Positions 1 to 14,550 of a DNA stretch of 64,000 nt are shown here, piece by piece; position 1 is the first letter of the stretch; each line of letters begins with the position of its first letter. The notes under the pieces are model-generated. The model saw only the letters and a program-made list of their open reading frames with translations, was not told the origin of the DNA and made no database searches. Made by a program: the position numbers and the translations under genes. The DNA is from Amorphoplanes digitatis (lineage in GTDB: Bacteria; Actinomycetota; Actinomycetes; Mycobacteriales; Micromonosporaceae): the NCBI RefSeq assembly GCF_014205335.1, contig NZ_JACHNH010000001.1, positions 2,536,501-2,600,500 of the forward strand, written 5' to 3'.

Positions 1-322
1 GCGCCTCCGGCGCACCGGTCCGCATCGAGTTCAGGATCATCACCGCGCTGGCGCGCGGCCGGCCGGCGGCGACGTTGCCGGGGAACGACGAGATCCACTT
101 GATACCGGCCACGGCGTCGTCACCGCTGTCGTCACCGCCCAGGTAGGCCGGCAGCGCGATGATCCGGTTGCGGTCGTCGTCCGGGAACCGCAGGAACACC
201 GAGTGCGGCACGGCGGTGCCGCCCCGCTCGTGGCGCTCGTACGCGGCCCGGACCGCCTGAACTACCTCCTCGTCCGCGCCGTCGAGTGCCTGCCGGACCT
301 GTTCCCTGCCAATGATCAACAT
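1..322 (-). CDS. sbnB: SbnB-like 2,3-diaminopropionate biosynthesis dehydrogenase (partial, N-terminal part)
   Basis: The first 107 residues are present; the gene runs off the left edge. It belongs to the ornithine cyclodeaminase/mu-crystallin family. In the Sbn pathway SbnB oxidatively hydrolyses N-(1-amino-1-carboxyethyl)-glutamate to L-2,3-diaminopropionate (Dap) and 2-oxoglutarate. Seen here: the ALPAYLGG stretch and the following GIKWISSFPGN block, which are typical of SbnB. The ATG start overlaps the last 7 bases of sbnA (ATGTTGA), so the two are translationally coupled. Pairing with sbnA makes the assignment much safer than the sequence alone. The NAD-binding part lies outside the window and cannot be checked. 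Confidence 0.88.
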   Translation of the reverse strand, partial: MLIIGREQVRQALDGADEEVVQAVRAAYERHERGGTAVPHSVFLRFPDDDRNRIIALPAYLGGDDSGDDAVAGIKWISSFPGNVAAGRPRASAVMILNSMRTGAPEA

Positions 323-1326
323 GTGGCTGTCTCCATCACGTCCTGTTTCCACAGATGGGCGATGTCCCCGAAGTGCCGGCGCACCCAGTCGTCGTCGTAG
401 ATGGTGTCGAGATACCGCTCGCCCCGGTCCGGGAAGATCAGCACGCACGCGGCGCCCGCCGGGATCCGGGGGCGCGTGCGCTCCAGCGCCGCCACCACCG
501 CACCCGAGGAGCCGCCGGCCAGGACCGCCTCCTGCGCGACGAGCTGACGGCAGCCCACCACGGCGCTCGCGTCGTCGACGTGCACGACCTCGTCGGCCAG
601 GCCGTCGAGGTAGAGCGCCGGGCGCACCGCGGCGCCGTGCCCGGGTATCAGCCGGGCCGCGAGCTGGTTGCCGAAGATGGCGCTGCCGACCGCGTCCACC
701 GCCACGAACCGGGTACCGAGCCCCTGCTCCCGGGCGTACTCCACGCAGCCGCGCAGCGTTCCGCATGAGCTCGTGGCGCAGAACAGCAGGTCCGGCGGCG
801 CCGGGAGCGCCGTGACGATCTCGTGCATGGTGGTCCGGTGCGCGCGCGGGTTCAGCGGATTGGAGTACTGGTCGGGGCAGTAGCCGTACGGCGTGGCCGC
901 GGCCAGCTCGCGCACCCGGGCGATCCGCACCGGCAGGTACTCGCCGGTCGCCGCGTCGGTGCGGGTGACCACCTCGACCTCGGCGCCCAGCGCCCGCATG
1001 ATGGCGATGTTCTGCGCGTTGGTCCGCGGATCGACCACACAGACGAACCTGACACCGTAGTACGCGCACACCTGCGCCAGCCCGATGCCCAGATTGCCCG
1101 AACTGGACTCGACCACCACGGAGCGGCCCGGCACGATCCGCCCGGAGGCGATGCCGTGACGGATCATCTCGAGCGCGGAGCGGTCCTTGACGCTACCGCC
1201 GGGGTTGTAGGCCTCCAGCTTCGCGAACACGCGAAAGGGCCTGCTGCCGCCGAGCCTTGCCAGCTCGACGAGCGGGGTCGAACCGACCGTGGCGGTTATC
1301 CCGCTGACGAATGCCGGCAAATTCAT
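316..1326 (-). CDS. sbnA: SbnA-like N-(2-amino-2-carboxyethyl)-L-glutamate synthase (PLP enzyme)
   Basis: A 336-residue cysteine-synthase-fold PLP enzyme. SbnA condenses O-phospho-L-serine with L-glutamate, the first committed step to Dap. Visible motifs are the PLP lysine in NPGGSVKDRS (about residue 47), the substrate loop SSSGNLGIG and the phosphate loop TSSCGTL. I chose the ATG giving MNLPAFVSG because this matches the family N-terminus; an in-frame start 9 codons upstream gives an Arg-rich extension. It is coupled to sbnB by a 7-base overlap and diverges from the NRPS across 161 bp, so the Dap pathway and the NRPS probably share a promoter region. Plain O-acetylserine sulfhydrylase is the alternative, but linkage to sbnB argues against it. 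Confidence 0.9.
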   Translation of the reverse strand: MNLPAFVSGITATVGSTPLVELARLGGSRPFRVFAKLEAYNPGGSVKDRSALEMIRHGIASGRIVPGRSVVVESSSGNLGIGLAQVCAYYGVRFVCVVDPRTNAQNIAIMRALGAEVEVVTRTDAATGEYLPVRIARVRELAAATPYGYCPDQYSNPLNPRAHRTTMHEIVTALPAPPDLLFCATSSCGTLRGCVEYAREQGLGTRFVAVDAVGSAIFGNQLAARLIPGHGAAVRPALYLDGLADEVVHVDDASAVVGCRQLVAQEAVLAGGSSGAVVAALERTRPRIPAGAACVLIFPDRGERYLDTIYDDDWVRRHFGDIAHLWKQDVMETATC

Positions 1327-1487
1327 GGATCGAGCCTTGCCGCGCCGCGGCACCGCTCGCAGAGAAGGACGCGCAGAGATCCCGACAGCCCGGGTACGCC
1401 GGTTGTTCTCTCACGGACGGCCCACCCGGCGGACACCCTGATATCGAGCCGGGCCCGCGCGGGCCCGCTGCTGCGGAGGGTAGCCCG
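1327..1487. promoter_or_regulatory. divergent promoter region sbnA / NRPS
   Basis: 161 bp between divergent starts. The only clear element is a Shine-Dalgarno sequence GGAGGG (1475-1480) seven bases before the NRPS ATG at 1488. No convincing -35/-10 pair or operator is visible by eye. Confidence 0.4.
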
Positions 1488-8505
<7,018 letters not shown>

Positions 8506-8531
<26 letters not shown>

Positions 8532-9858
8532 CGCGCCGCAGCAGGACGAGCGCCACGAGCGCCGAGAGGAGCTCGCCGGCGGCGATGCCGATCCAGATCC
8601 CGGTGGTGCCGGCGGCGCCGGCCACCAGGATCACCGGGACCTTGACGGCCAGCAGGGTGCCGACCGAGATCAGGTACGAGGGGGTGGCCCGGCCCAGCGA
8701 TTGGAAGTAGGCGGACACGAGCGGCGCGACGCCGGCCGCGGCGACGCCGACGGCGATGATGCGCAGCGCCTGCTCGGCCGCCGGGGCGACGGCGGGGTCG
8801 TCGGTGAAGACGGCGACGACCGGCCCGGCGGTCAGGATGACGGCGAGGGCGGCGAGCGTGCCGTAGCCGACGGTGGCGCGCAGCGCGAGCGTGCGGGCCC
8901 GATCCACGCGGTCGCCGTTCCCGCGGCCGGCGTTGTAGCCGACGATGGGCTGCAGTCCCTGGCTGATGCCCATCTGGGGCATGGTGAGGAAGATCTGGAC
9001 GCGGGCGCAGACGGCGTAGGCGGCCAGGGCGGTCGCGCCGGCGGCGGTCGCGGCGAGGACGTTGTTCACCAGGACGGCGAGCAGGGTCGCGCCGAAGCCC
9101 GCGAGGAACGAGGGTGCGCCGATCCCGATCAGGGCCCGCACGGTGGGGCCGTGCGGTCGCAGATCGTGAACGGAGATGCGGTAGGGACGATCGCGCTGGA
9201 CGAAGAAGAACCACAGGCTCATGACGGCGGAGACGCTCTGCCCGCCGACGGTGCCGAGGGCGGCGCCGCGCACGCCCATGCCGAGGCCGAAGATGAGCAG
9301 CGGGTCGAGGGTGATCTGGACCAGCACGGGAACCAGCCAGATCATGGTGGCGTACCGCAGGCGGCCCTCGGCGCGGATGAGGCTGGAGAAGCCCGTCGAC
9401 ACCAGCGCACCGCACAGCAGCACGATCGTGTACTCGCGGGTCAGGCCCCGGGTGGCCGGTTCGGCGCCGAGCACGGTGAGCAGCGGTTCGAGGGCGAGCA
9501 GCCCGGCGATGGTGACGGTGGCGGCGGTCGCCCAGAAGAGGGTGAACGCGTTGCCGGCGGCGCGCGCCGCACCGGCGGGGTCGCCCGCGCCGAGCCGGCG
9601 CGAGACCAGCGAGGCGCCGCCGGCGCCGACGGTGCTCGACACGGCGCCGAGCAGCAGCAGGACGGGCGCGGCGAGGTTGACGGCGGCCATGGCGTCGGTG
9701 CCGACGCCGCGGGCGACGAACGCGGCGTTGGTCAGGGCGTAGATGCCGTAGGCGCAGACCGAGAGGGTGGTCTGTGAACAGGTGTGCCACAGCAGCCGGC
9801 CGATCGGGCGGCTGCCGAGCGCGTCGGCGCCGTCGATCGACCGGGTGGCCGGTTTCAG
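8506..9858 (-). CDS. MATE-family multidrug/metabolite efflux protein
   Basis: A polytopic membrane protein, about 450 residues and 12 expected helices, exporting cationic compounds by Na+ or H+ antiport. The reading frame has no ATG or GTG before 9690. Starting there removes the first transmembrane helix (LSVCAYGIYALTNAAFVARG), which is clearly encoded upstream in the same frame. I therefore place the start at a CTG (9858) that overlaps the TGA of the upstream phosphotransferase gene in a CTGA junction, with GAGGA about 5 bases before it. Its 3' end overlaps the NRPS 3' end by 26 bp convergently. Being next to the NRPS suggests, but does not prove, a product export or self-resistance role. 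Confidence 0.85.
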
Positions 9859-10847
9859 CGGCGATCCTCACCGAACAGGGCGATGACCTCGTGCAGGCGT
9901 TCGCGGGCCCAGTCGTACTGCGCGGTGTCGGTGTGACCGCGGTAGTCGGTCTCGATGATCATGATGAGGACCAGGTAGAGGGTGTACAGCCGGCGGCGTG
10001 TCCGCTCGGTGTCCGTGAGCTCGGCGTGCCCGTAGCCGCGCAGGAATGCCGTGGGATCCCCGACGGCGGCCAGGTCGATGCCGGTGAAACCCGCCTCGAT
10101 GAGCGGGTCGCCGTAGAAGGCGCGCTCGTGGTCGATGACGCACACGATGCGGCCGTCCCGGACCATGACGTTGCTGTCCCACAGGTCCCACTCGACGAAG
10201 CGGGGCTCGGTCACCTCGTCGAGGCTGTCGGCGTGGGCGGCGATGACGTCGCGGACGAGGTCGTAGCGGTAGCCGAGGTCGACCGCGCGGCGCTCGCCGT
10301 CGCGCAGGACGTCGCCGATCATGCGCAGGAAGCAGGCACGCCAGGTGGGGTCGCCCGGCCCGGCGAGCGGGCCGAACGCCGGGCCGCGGATGCCGTTGAG
10401 CTCGCGGGTGGCCGCGCCGATCGCCTCGTTGCAGGCGTCGACCTCGTGCGGCGCGAGGGTGTCCTTGACGATGCCGAGGTTGCCCGCGTCGACGTAGGGC
10501 ATGAAGAAGTAGTCGGCGTCGCACAGGTCGTGGCCGCGGTCGGCGAAGTCGACGGTGGGCACGGGCACGCTCGTGTGTTTGCCGATGAGGTCGAGCGCGG
10601 CGAGTTCGATGCCCATGGCGCCCCGCTCGTAGGTCATGACCTCGATGTGCGGCGGCGGCGCGATCTTGAGAACGACCTGGCGGCCGTCGCGGAGCCGGAT
10701 CCGGTAGGCGACGTTGAACCATCCGTGCCCGAGCTCGCTGACCCAGTCCGGGCTCTCGGCGTCGGGCACCTGGTCGGCGCCGTAAGCGCGGGCGATCATC
10801 GCCCGCAGCGTCTCGGGCGACTGCCGATTCTTGGTGATGCTCTCCAT
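9855..10847 (-). CDS. aminoglycoside/macrolide phosphotransferase-family protein (kinase fold)
   Basis: 330 residues with the APH/choline-kinase fold. The ATP-binding lysine lies in QVVLKIAPPP. The catalytic loop reads WDLWDSNVMV, so the usual His of HxDxxxxN is Trp, while Asp and Asn are retained. The metal-binding segment is VIDHERAFYGDP. The family phosphorylates small molecules; the substrate here is unknown, and self-resistance to a product of the neighbouring loci is one option. I chose the ATG at 10847 (MESITKN); upstream in-frame sequence is Pro/Arg-rich and unlike the family. It is coupled to the MATE gene through a CTGA overlap, so the two form a likely resistance or export pair. 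Confidence 0.82.
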   Translation of the reverse strand: MESITKNRQSPETLRAMIARAYGADQVPDAESPDWVSELGHGWFNVAYRIRLRDGRQVVLKIAPPPHIEVMTYERGAMGIELAALDLIGKHTSVPVPTVDFADRGHDLCDADYFFMPYVDAGNLGIVKDTLAPHEVDACNEAIGAATRELNGIRGPAFGPLAGPGDPTWRACFLRMIGDVLRDGERRAVDLGYRYDLVRDVIAAHADSLDEVTEPRFVEWDLWDSNVMVRDGRIVCVIDHERAFYGDPLIEAGFTGIDLAAVGDPTAFLRGYGHAELTDTERTRRRLYTLYLVLIMIIETDYRGHTDTAQYDWARERLHEVIALFGEDRR

Positions 10848-10897
10848 GGGTACCCACACAATCGACTCGTCCGGCCGGGCCGGCTCGTACGCTAGCG

Positions 10898-10911
10898 TGA
10901 GAGCGCTCCCA
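10898..10911. promoter_or_regulatory. LacI/CebR-like operator upstream of the phosphotransferase gene
   Basis: TGAGAGCGCTCCCA differs at one position from TGGGAGCGCTCCCA, the well-known actinomycete CebR/LacI-family box. It lies 51 bp upstream of the ATG at 10847. A short hairpin GCTCCC-agc-GGGAGC (10905-10919) overlaps it. Function is inferred only from similarity. Confidence 0.4.
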
Positions 10912-10932
10912 GCGGGAGCCCCCACCCGTCCG

Positions 10933-11151
10933 TCAACGTCTGGTCCAGGCGAGGAACCGGTCGAAGGCCTCGCCGGCCGGCAGGTTCGCCAGGTCACCGG
11001 CCGCCTCCTCGAGGTTGGCCCACATGTACACCGCGAGCTGCACCCGGCCGAGCTCGGCGGCCAGATACTCGCGGGCGGGATCGCAGGGCCACGGCATGCC
11101 GCAGGACGCGCAGTCCCAGCTGGGCCGGTGGGCTAGGTGCTCTACCTGCAT
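10933..11151 (-). CDS. small conserved actinomycete protein with CxxC (often misnamed flavin reductase)
   Basis: 72 residues starting MQVEHLAHRPSWDC. It has a WDCASCGMPWPCDPARE stretch with three Cys (CxxC followed by PC), which may bind a metal, then a helical C-terminus. As I recall, this type of short protein is common in actinomycetes beside XRE regulators and is frequently labelled flavin reductase without evidence. It is too short for a flavin reductase, and I give no function. It diverges from the XRE gene at 11260, an arrangement suggesting co-regulation. Its 3' end lies 86 bp upstream of the phosphotransferase start on the same strand. Confidence 0.75.
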   Translation of the reverse strand: MQVEHLAHRPSWDCASCGMPWPCDPAREYLAAELGRVQLAVYMWANLEEAAGDLANLPAGEAFDRFLAWTRR

Positions 11152-11259
11152 GGCGTCCCCCTGTGCTTCGGCCCTAGGCACAGAATGTCGTCGTGACGTG
11201 GCCTTCCGCGACGACGCGCAGGGCGACATTACGGCGACGTACGGAGTATGTTCGTCGCC

Positions 11260-12003
11260 ATGCGGAACGACCACCGGCCCAACACCGCGCTGCGGGCGGT
11301 CCGCCTGTCGCTGCGGCTCAGCCAGGACGAGTTGGCCGAGCGGATGCGTCAGGCCGGCGCCCCCAGCACCACCAAGCGCACCGTCCAGCGCTACGAGAGC
11401 GGCGAGATCGCCAACCCGCGTCCCGCCAGTGCCCGCGCGCTGGAGGTCGTCACCCGCCTGCCGCTGGCGTCTCTCGGATTCCCGGCGGGCGCGGACACCA
11501 TGGTCGTCGAGGACGGCCGCGGCGGACACGACCTCGAGGTACGGGTGGACGGCCTGCTCGCCGCCCCGGCCGGCCAGCACCGCCCGACCGGCAACTACAC
11601 CGGGATCTGGCTCAGCGAGTACCAGTACTACTCCAGCAGCCGTGACCAGTACTTCCCCGCCTACCACCACGTCGTTCTCCTGCAACACGACGACGGACTC
11701 ACCGCGCGCAGCGTCCCCGGCTCGGCCAACTCGCTGCTGACCATGGACCTGACCGTCGAGGGCGTCGTGGTCACCGGCACGTGGTCGGAGACCACCGACG
11801 CCGAGGGCTACTACCGCGGTGCCCGCTACCACGGCGCCATCCAGTTGCAGGCCGACGCGACCGGCCTGCGGATGACCGGCAAGTGGGTCGGGTTCGGCAA
11901 GGACGGCGAGACGAACACCGGCCCGTGGACCCTCGCGTTCAAGGAGGCCGGCACCGGCAAGGCGACGATGGAGAAGTACAGTCGGCCGGCCGAGGGCGGC
12001 TGA
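11260..12003 (+). CDS. XRE-type helix-turn-helix protein with C-terminal beta domain
   Basis: About 247 residues. Residues 5-65 form a Cro/C1-type HTH (LRLSQDELAERM, then TVQRYESGEIANPRP). After a linker, the C-terminal 150 residues are rich in Tyr, Gly and Thr (NYTGIWLSEYQYYSSSR and similar) and look like a beta-sandwich sensor domain I cannot name. An ATG at 11248 is also in frame, but GGAG lies only one base before it, so I prefer the ATG at 11260. It is divergent from the 72-residue CxxC protein and ends in a strong terminator. It probably acts as a regulator, possibly of the adjacent small gene. Confidence 0.8.
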   Translation: MRNDHRPNTALRAVRLSLRLSQDELAERMRQAGAPSTTKRTVQRYESGEIANPRPASARALEVVTRLPLASLGFPAGADTMVVEDGRGGHDLEVRVDGLLAAPAGQHRPTGNYTGIWLSEYQYYSSSRDQYFPAYHHVVLLQHDDGLTARSVPGSANSLLTMDLTVEGVVVTGTWSETTDAEGYYRGARYHGAIQLQADATGLRMTGKWVGFGKDGETNTGPWTLAFKEAGTGKATMEKYSRPAEGG

Positions 12004-12011
12004 CGACTCGC

Positions 12012-12041
12012 GGCCCGCCGGGACAGCCGTCCCGGCGGGCC
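12012..12041. terminator. bidirectional terminator hairpin
   Basis: A perfect 13-bp inverted repeat (GGCCCGCCGGGAC, loop AGCC, then its complement) lies between the convergent ends of the XRE gene (12003) and the last gene of the LanB operon (12048). No T-run is evident, as usual in actinomycetes. Confidence 0.8.
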
Positions 12042-12047
12042 GGCCGG

Positions 12048-14309
12048 TCAGTCGAGGCCGGCGGTGTCGAAGGCGACGAAGCGCAGTTCCGAGGTGTAGC
12101 GGTTGCCGCGGTCGTCGACGAGCCAGGTCTGTTCCGGGGTGGGCAGCATCTCCGAGACGGTCAGGCGGGCCGCCGGGTCCTTGCGGACCAGGCGCCGCAC
12201 CGCCTTGGCGAACAGGTTCACCGAGGGCGGGCTGTCGAAGTCGACGAACAGCGGCCGCGGCTCGGTCGGCGAGACCACGAACACGTACCGCGGCAGCTCG
12301 CGTGCCGCCCGGAACTGCCGGGCACGCAGGTAGCGCCGCGCCTCGGTCTTCTCGTCGGCGAAGGAAAGCTCCGCGGCCGGGAACCGCCACGTCTCCCGGG
12401 AGATGACCAGCCTGTCCACGGTCACCCGGGGCGTGTGGTCGTGCTCGGGCAGGATCCGCCACCGGTCCATCACCAGCGTGGTCAGTACGTGGGAGAACAC
12501 GTCGATCACGTCGAACTCGGCGCCGTCGGGCAGCACCGCGAGCAGCTCGTCGCCGCGGGCCCGCACGACCACGTCCGCGCTGTTGACGGTGCGCGGGCGC
12601 CGCGGGTCGGCGGTGGACTCGGTCAGCGCCACGTAGTAGTCCTCCGGCCGTACCAGGCTGTACCGGATCCGGGTGGAGAGCCGCGACCGGTTCTCCTTGG
12701 GGATCAGCGGCATGAGCCGTGGGCGGGGGTGGTCCCGGCCGGTCAGGTCGAGCATGTCGTCCGGCCGCGGGTGCTGGTTGAGGTAGAGCGAGGCGCCCAG
12801 GGTGTTGATGGCGATGTGCAGCTCGCCGAGGACCAGTTCGAACTCGCCGCGCCGGACCGCGTCCTCGCCCGCCGCGGCGATCATGACGTCGGGGCTGAGG
12901 TAGCGGGCCGTCGGCCAGCCGCCGCCGGGCGCGGGGAACGTGTCCCGGACCCGGCCGGCGATGTCCGCCAGCGACAGCCGGACCCTCCGCGCGCCCTCGG
13001 GCAGGTCCAGTACGCGTTCCCAGCGTGCCCAGAACTCCCGCTGTAGTTCGGCGGCGTCCGCGGGTGCGTCGCGGTGCAGGATCGGCATGCAGGCGAACCA
13101 GAACGCGGCCAGGTCGACCGGCCCCAGCTCGTCGAACACCTCCCGGACCCGGCGGCGGACCTTGGCGGCCAGCGCCGAGGTCAGCCAGGTCGCGCTGGTC
13201 AGCAGCGCGTCGAACGGTTCGAGGGCGGCCAGGACGTCGTCGCCGAGGCGTACCGTCGCGGCACGCCGGCAGTCGGCGTAGACCAGGCCCCGGCCGGGCG
13301 CGGTCGACGCGCCCTTCTCCCGGGCGGCGGCGGTCTCGGTGAGGGTCACGAAGTCCGCCTCGAGCGCCTCGAGCGCGGCGGACAGCGCGTGGGGGCCGGC
13401 GGCGGCGCGGACCCGGTCCCGGCCGCGTTCGAGCACGTCGAGCCGGTCGAGGCCGAGCCGCCGTGCGGCCGGATCGCCGACGCCCTCCAGCCAGGACCGC
13501 AGATGCCGTTCCGGGTACGCGTCCGCCGGCAGGTCGAGGCGCCACAGCACCAGGCGGCGGCGGACCAGCTCGGCCAGCTCCGCGGAGACGTCCGCGCCGA
13601 GCTCCGCGCCGATCGCGTTCGCCGGGCGGATGCCGTCGCAGAGCCTGAGCACCCGCAGCAGCTCCGGCGTCAGCTCCTGCGCGGGGCGGCCGGGCAGCGC
13701 CGCGCCGGTCGCGGTGAGGTGTACGAACGGGACCCGCCGCGGCGCGACCCAGCCGGCCAGCGCCGGGTCGGCGCCGAGGCCGCGGGCCAGGGCGTCCACC
13801 GCCCAGCTGGCGAAGTAGACGTTCGTGGCGGCCACGAGCCCGTCGCCGGGCGTCACGGCCAGGCCGGTGACCGCCGGATCGCGCCGGCCCCACCCGACCG
13901 GGCCGAAGAACCCGATGGTGTCGTTCTTGACGCAGAACCGCTGCCAGTAGTGCGTGATCAGCTCCTCGCGCTGGCGGGCCTGGCTGGTCCGGCCGGACTC
14001 CGGTGCCCAGCGCAGGAACGGCCGGACGGCGCGCCCGAGCACCGCCCGGTTCTGCCAGCCGACCGCCGCCTGGAACTCGGGCGTCCCGGCGATCTCCTGT
14101 AGCCGGAGCGCGTTCTTGACCGCGGCCGCGTCGTACGCCTCGTGGAACTCCGCCCACTGTGCCGCCGAGGGTTCCGGCCCGAGCCCGTCCGCGGCCGCGA
14201 CCAGCTCCTGCGGCACCAGCCGCAGCACGCCGTCGGCCGGGAAGCCCGGGCCGCGCAGGGCGAACTGGTCCCACCACCGCCACCGGCGGGCGTCGCCGAT
14301 ACCCGCCAT
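12048..14309 (-). CDS. LanB-like lantibiotic-dehydratase-family protein 1 (candidate aminoacyl-tRNA-dependent ligase)
   Basis: 753 residues resembling the N-terminal glutamylation domain of class I LanB dehydratases, without the C-terminal elimination domain. Diagnostic segments include WQRFCVKNDTIGFFGPVGWG, LVLGELHIAINTLG, PRVTVDRLVISRETWRFP and FVVSPTEPRPLFVDFDSPPS. Known split or small LanBs either glutamylate Ser/Thr or, as PEARLs, ligate amino acids from aminoacyl-tRNA to a peptide terminus. It is the last gene of a seven-gene operon; its ATG lies one base after the stop of the carrier protein. No lanA, lanC or elimination-domain gene is near, so a lantibiotic role is unlikely. It is similar throughout to the second copy (16049-18352). 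Working on the adjacent carrier protein is inference. Confidence 0.82.
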   Translation of the reverse strand: MAGIGDARRWRWWDQFALRGPGFPADGVLRLVPQELVAAADGLGPEPSAAQWAEFHEAYDAAAVKNALRLQEIAGTPEFQAAVGWQNRAVLGRAVRPFLRWAPESGRTSQARQREELITHYWQRFCVKNDTIGFFGPVGWGRRDPAVTGLAVTPGDGLVAATNVYFASWAVDALARGLGADPALAGWVAPRRVPFVHLTATGAALPGRPAQELTPELLRVLRLCDGIRPANAIGAELGADVSAELAELVRRRLVLWRLDLPADAYPERHLRSWLEGVGDPAARRLGLDRLDVLERGRDRVRAAAGPHALSAALEALEADFVTLTETAAAREKGASTAPGRGLVYADCRRAATVRLGDDVLAALEPFDALLTSATWLTSALAAKVRRRVREVFDELGPVDLAAFWFACMPILHRDAPADAAELQREFWARWERVLDLPEGARRVRLSLADIAGRVRDTFPAPGGGWPTARYLSPDVMIAAAGEDAVRRGEFELVLGELHIAINTLGASLYLNQHPRPDDMLDLTGRDHPRPRLMPLIPKENRSRLSTRIRYSLVRPEDYYVALTESTADPRRPRTVNSADVVVRARGDELLAVLPDGAEFDVIDVFSHVLTTLVMDRWRILPEHDHTPRVTVDRLVISRETWRFPAAELSFADEKTEARRYLRARQFRAARELPRYVFVVSPTEPRPLFVDFDSPPSVNLFAKAVRRLVRKDPAARLTVSEMLPTPEQTWLVDDRGNRYTSELRFVAFDTAGLD

Positions 14310-14310
14310 G

Positions 14311-14550
14311 TCAGACGACCTGCTCGGCCAGGTCGGCGTCGACGACGCCGGCCAGGTCCGCGGGGGACGGGTACGAGAACACCAGCGCCACCGGCAGGTC
14401 GGCGCCGATCTCCTCCTGCAGCCGGGCGGTGACCTGGAACGCGGCCAGCGAGTCCCCGCCCGCCTCGAAGAAGTCGCTGTCGGCCTCGAGCGTGTCGTCC
14501 GAAAGGGTCTCGCGGTAGATCGTGGTGATCAGCGTGGTCAGGTCGGTCAT
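14311..14550 (-). CDS. free-standing peptidyl/acyl carrier protein
   Basis: 79 residues starting MTDLTTLITTIY. The phosphopantetheine attachment Ser is in FFEAGGDSLAAF, the canonical carrier signature (DSL), followed by a typical third-helix region. It is a discrete PCP that would be primed by a phosphopantetheinyl transferase, which is not in this window, and loaded by the adjacent adenylation enzyme. The ATG overlaps that enzyme's TGA (ATGA), and the next LanB-like gene starts one base after its stop. This very tight linkage implies matched stoichiometry and a shared substrate. Confidence 0.93.
   Translation of the reverse strand: MTDLTTLITTIYRETLSDDTLEADSDFFEAGGDSLAAFQVTARLQEEIGADLPVALVFSYPSPADLAGVVDADLAEQVV

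Noticed and set aside
10933..11151. Flavin reductase
   Set aside because: 72 residues are far too short for a flavin reductase domain, and no flavin-binding motif is present.
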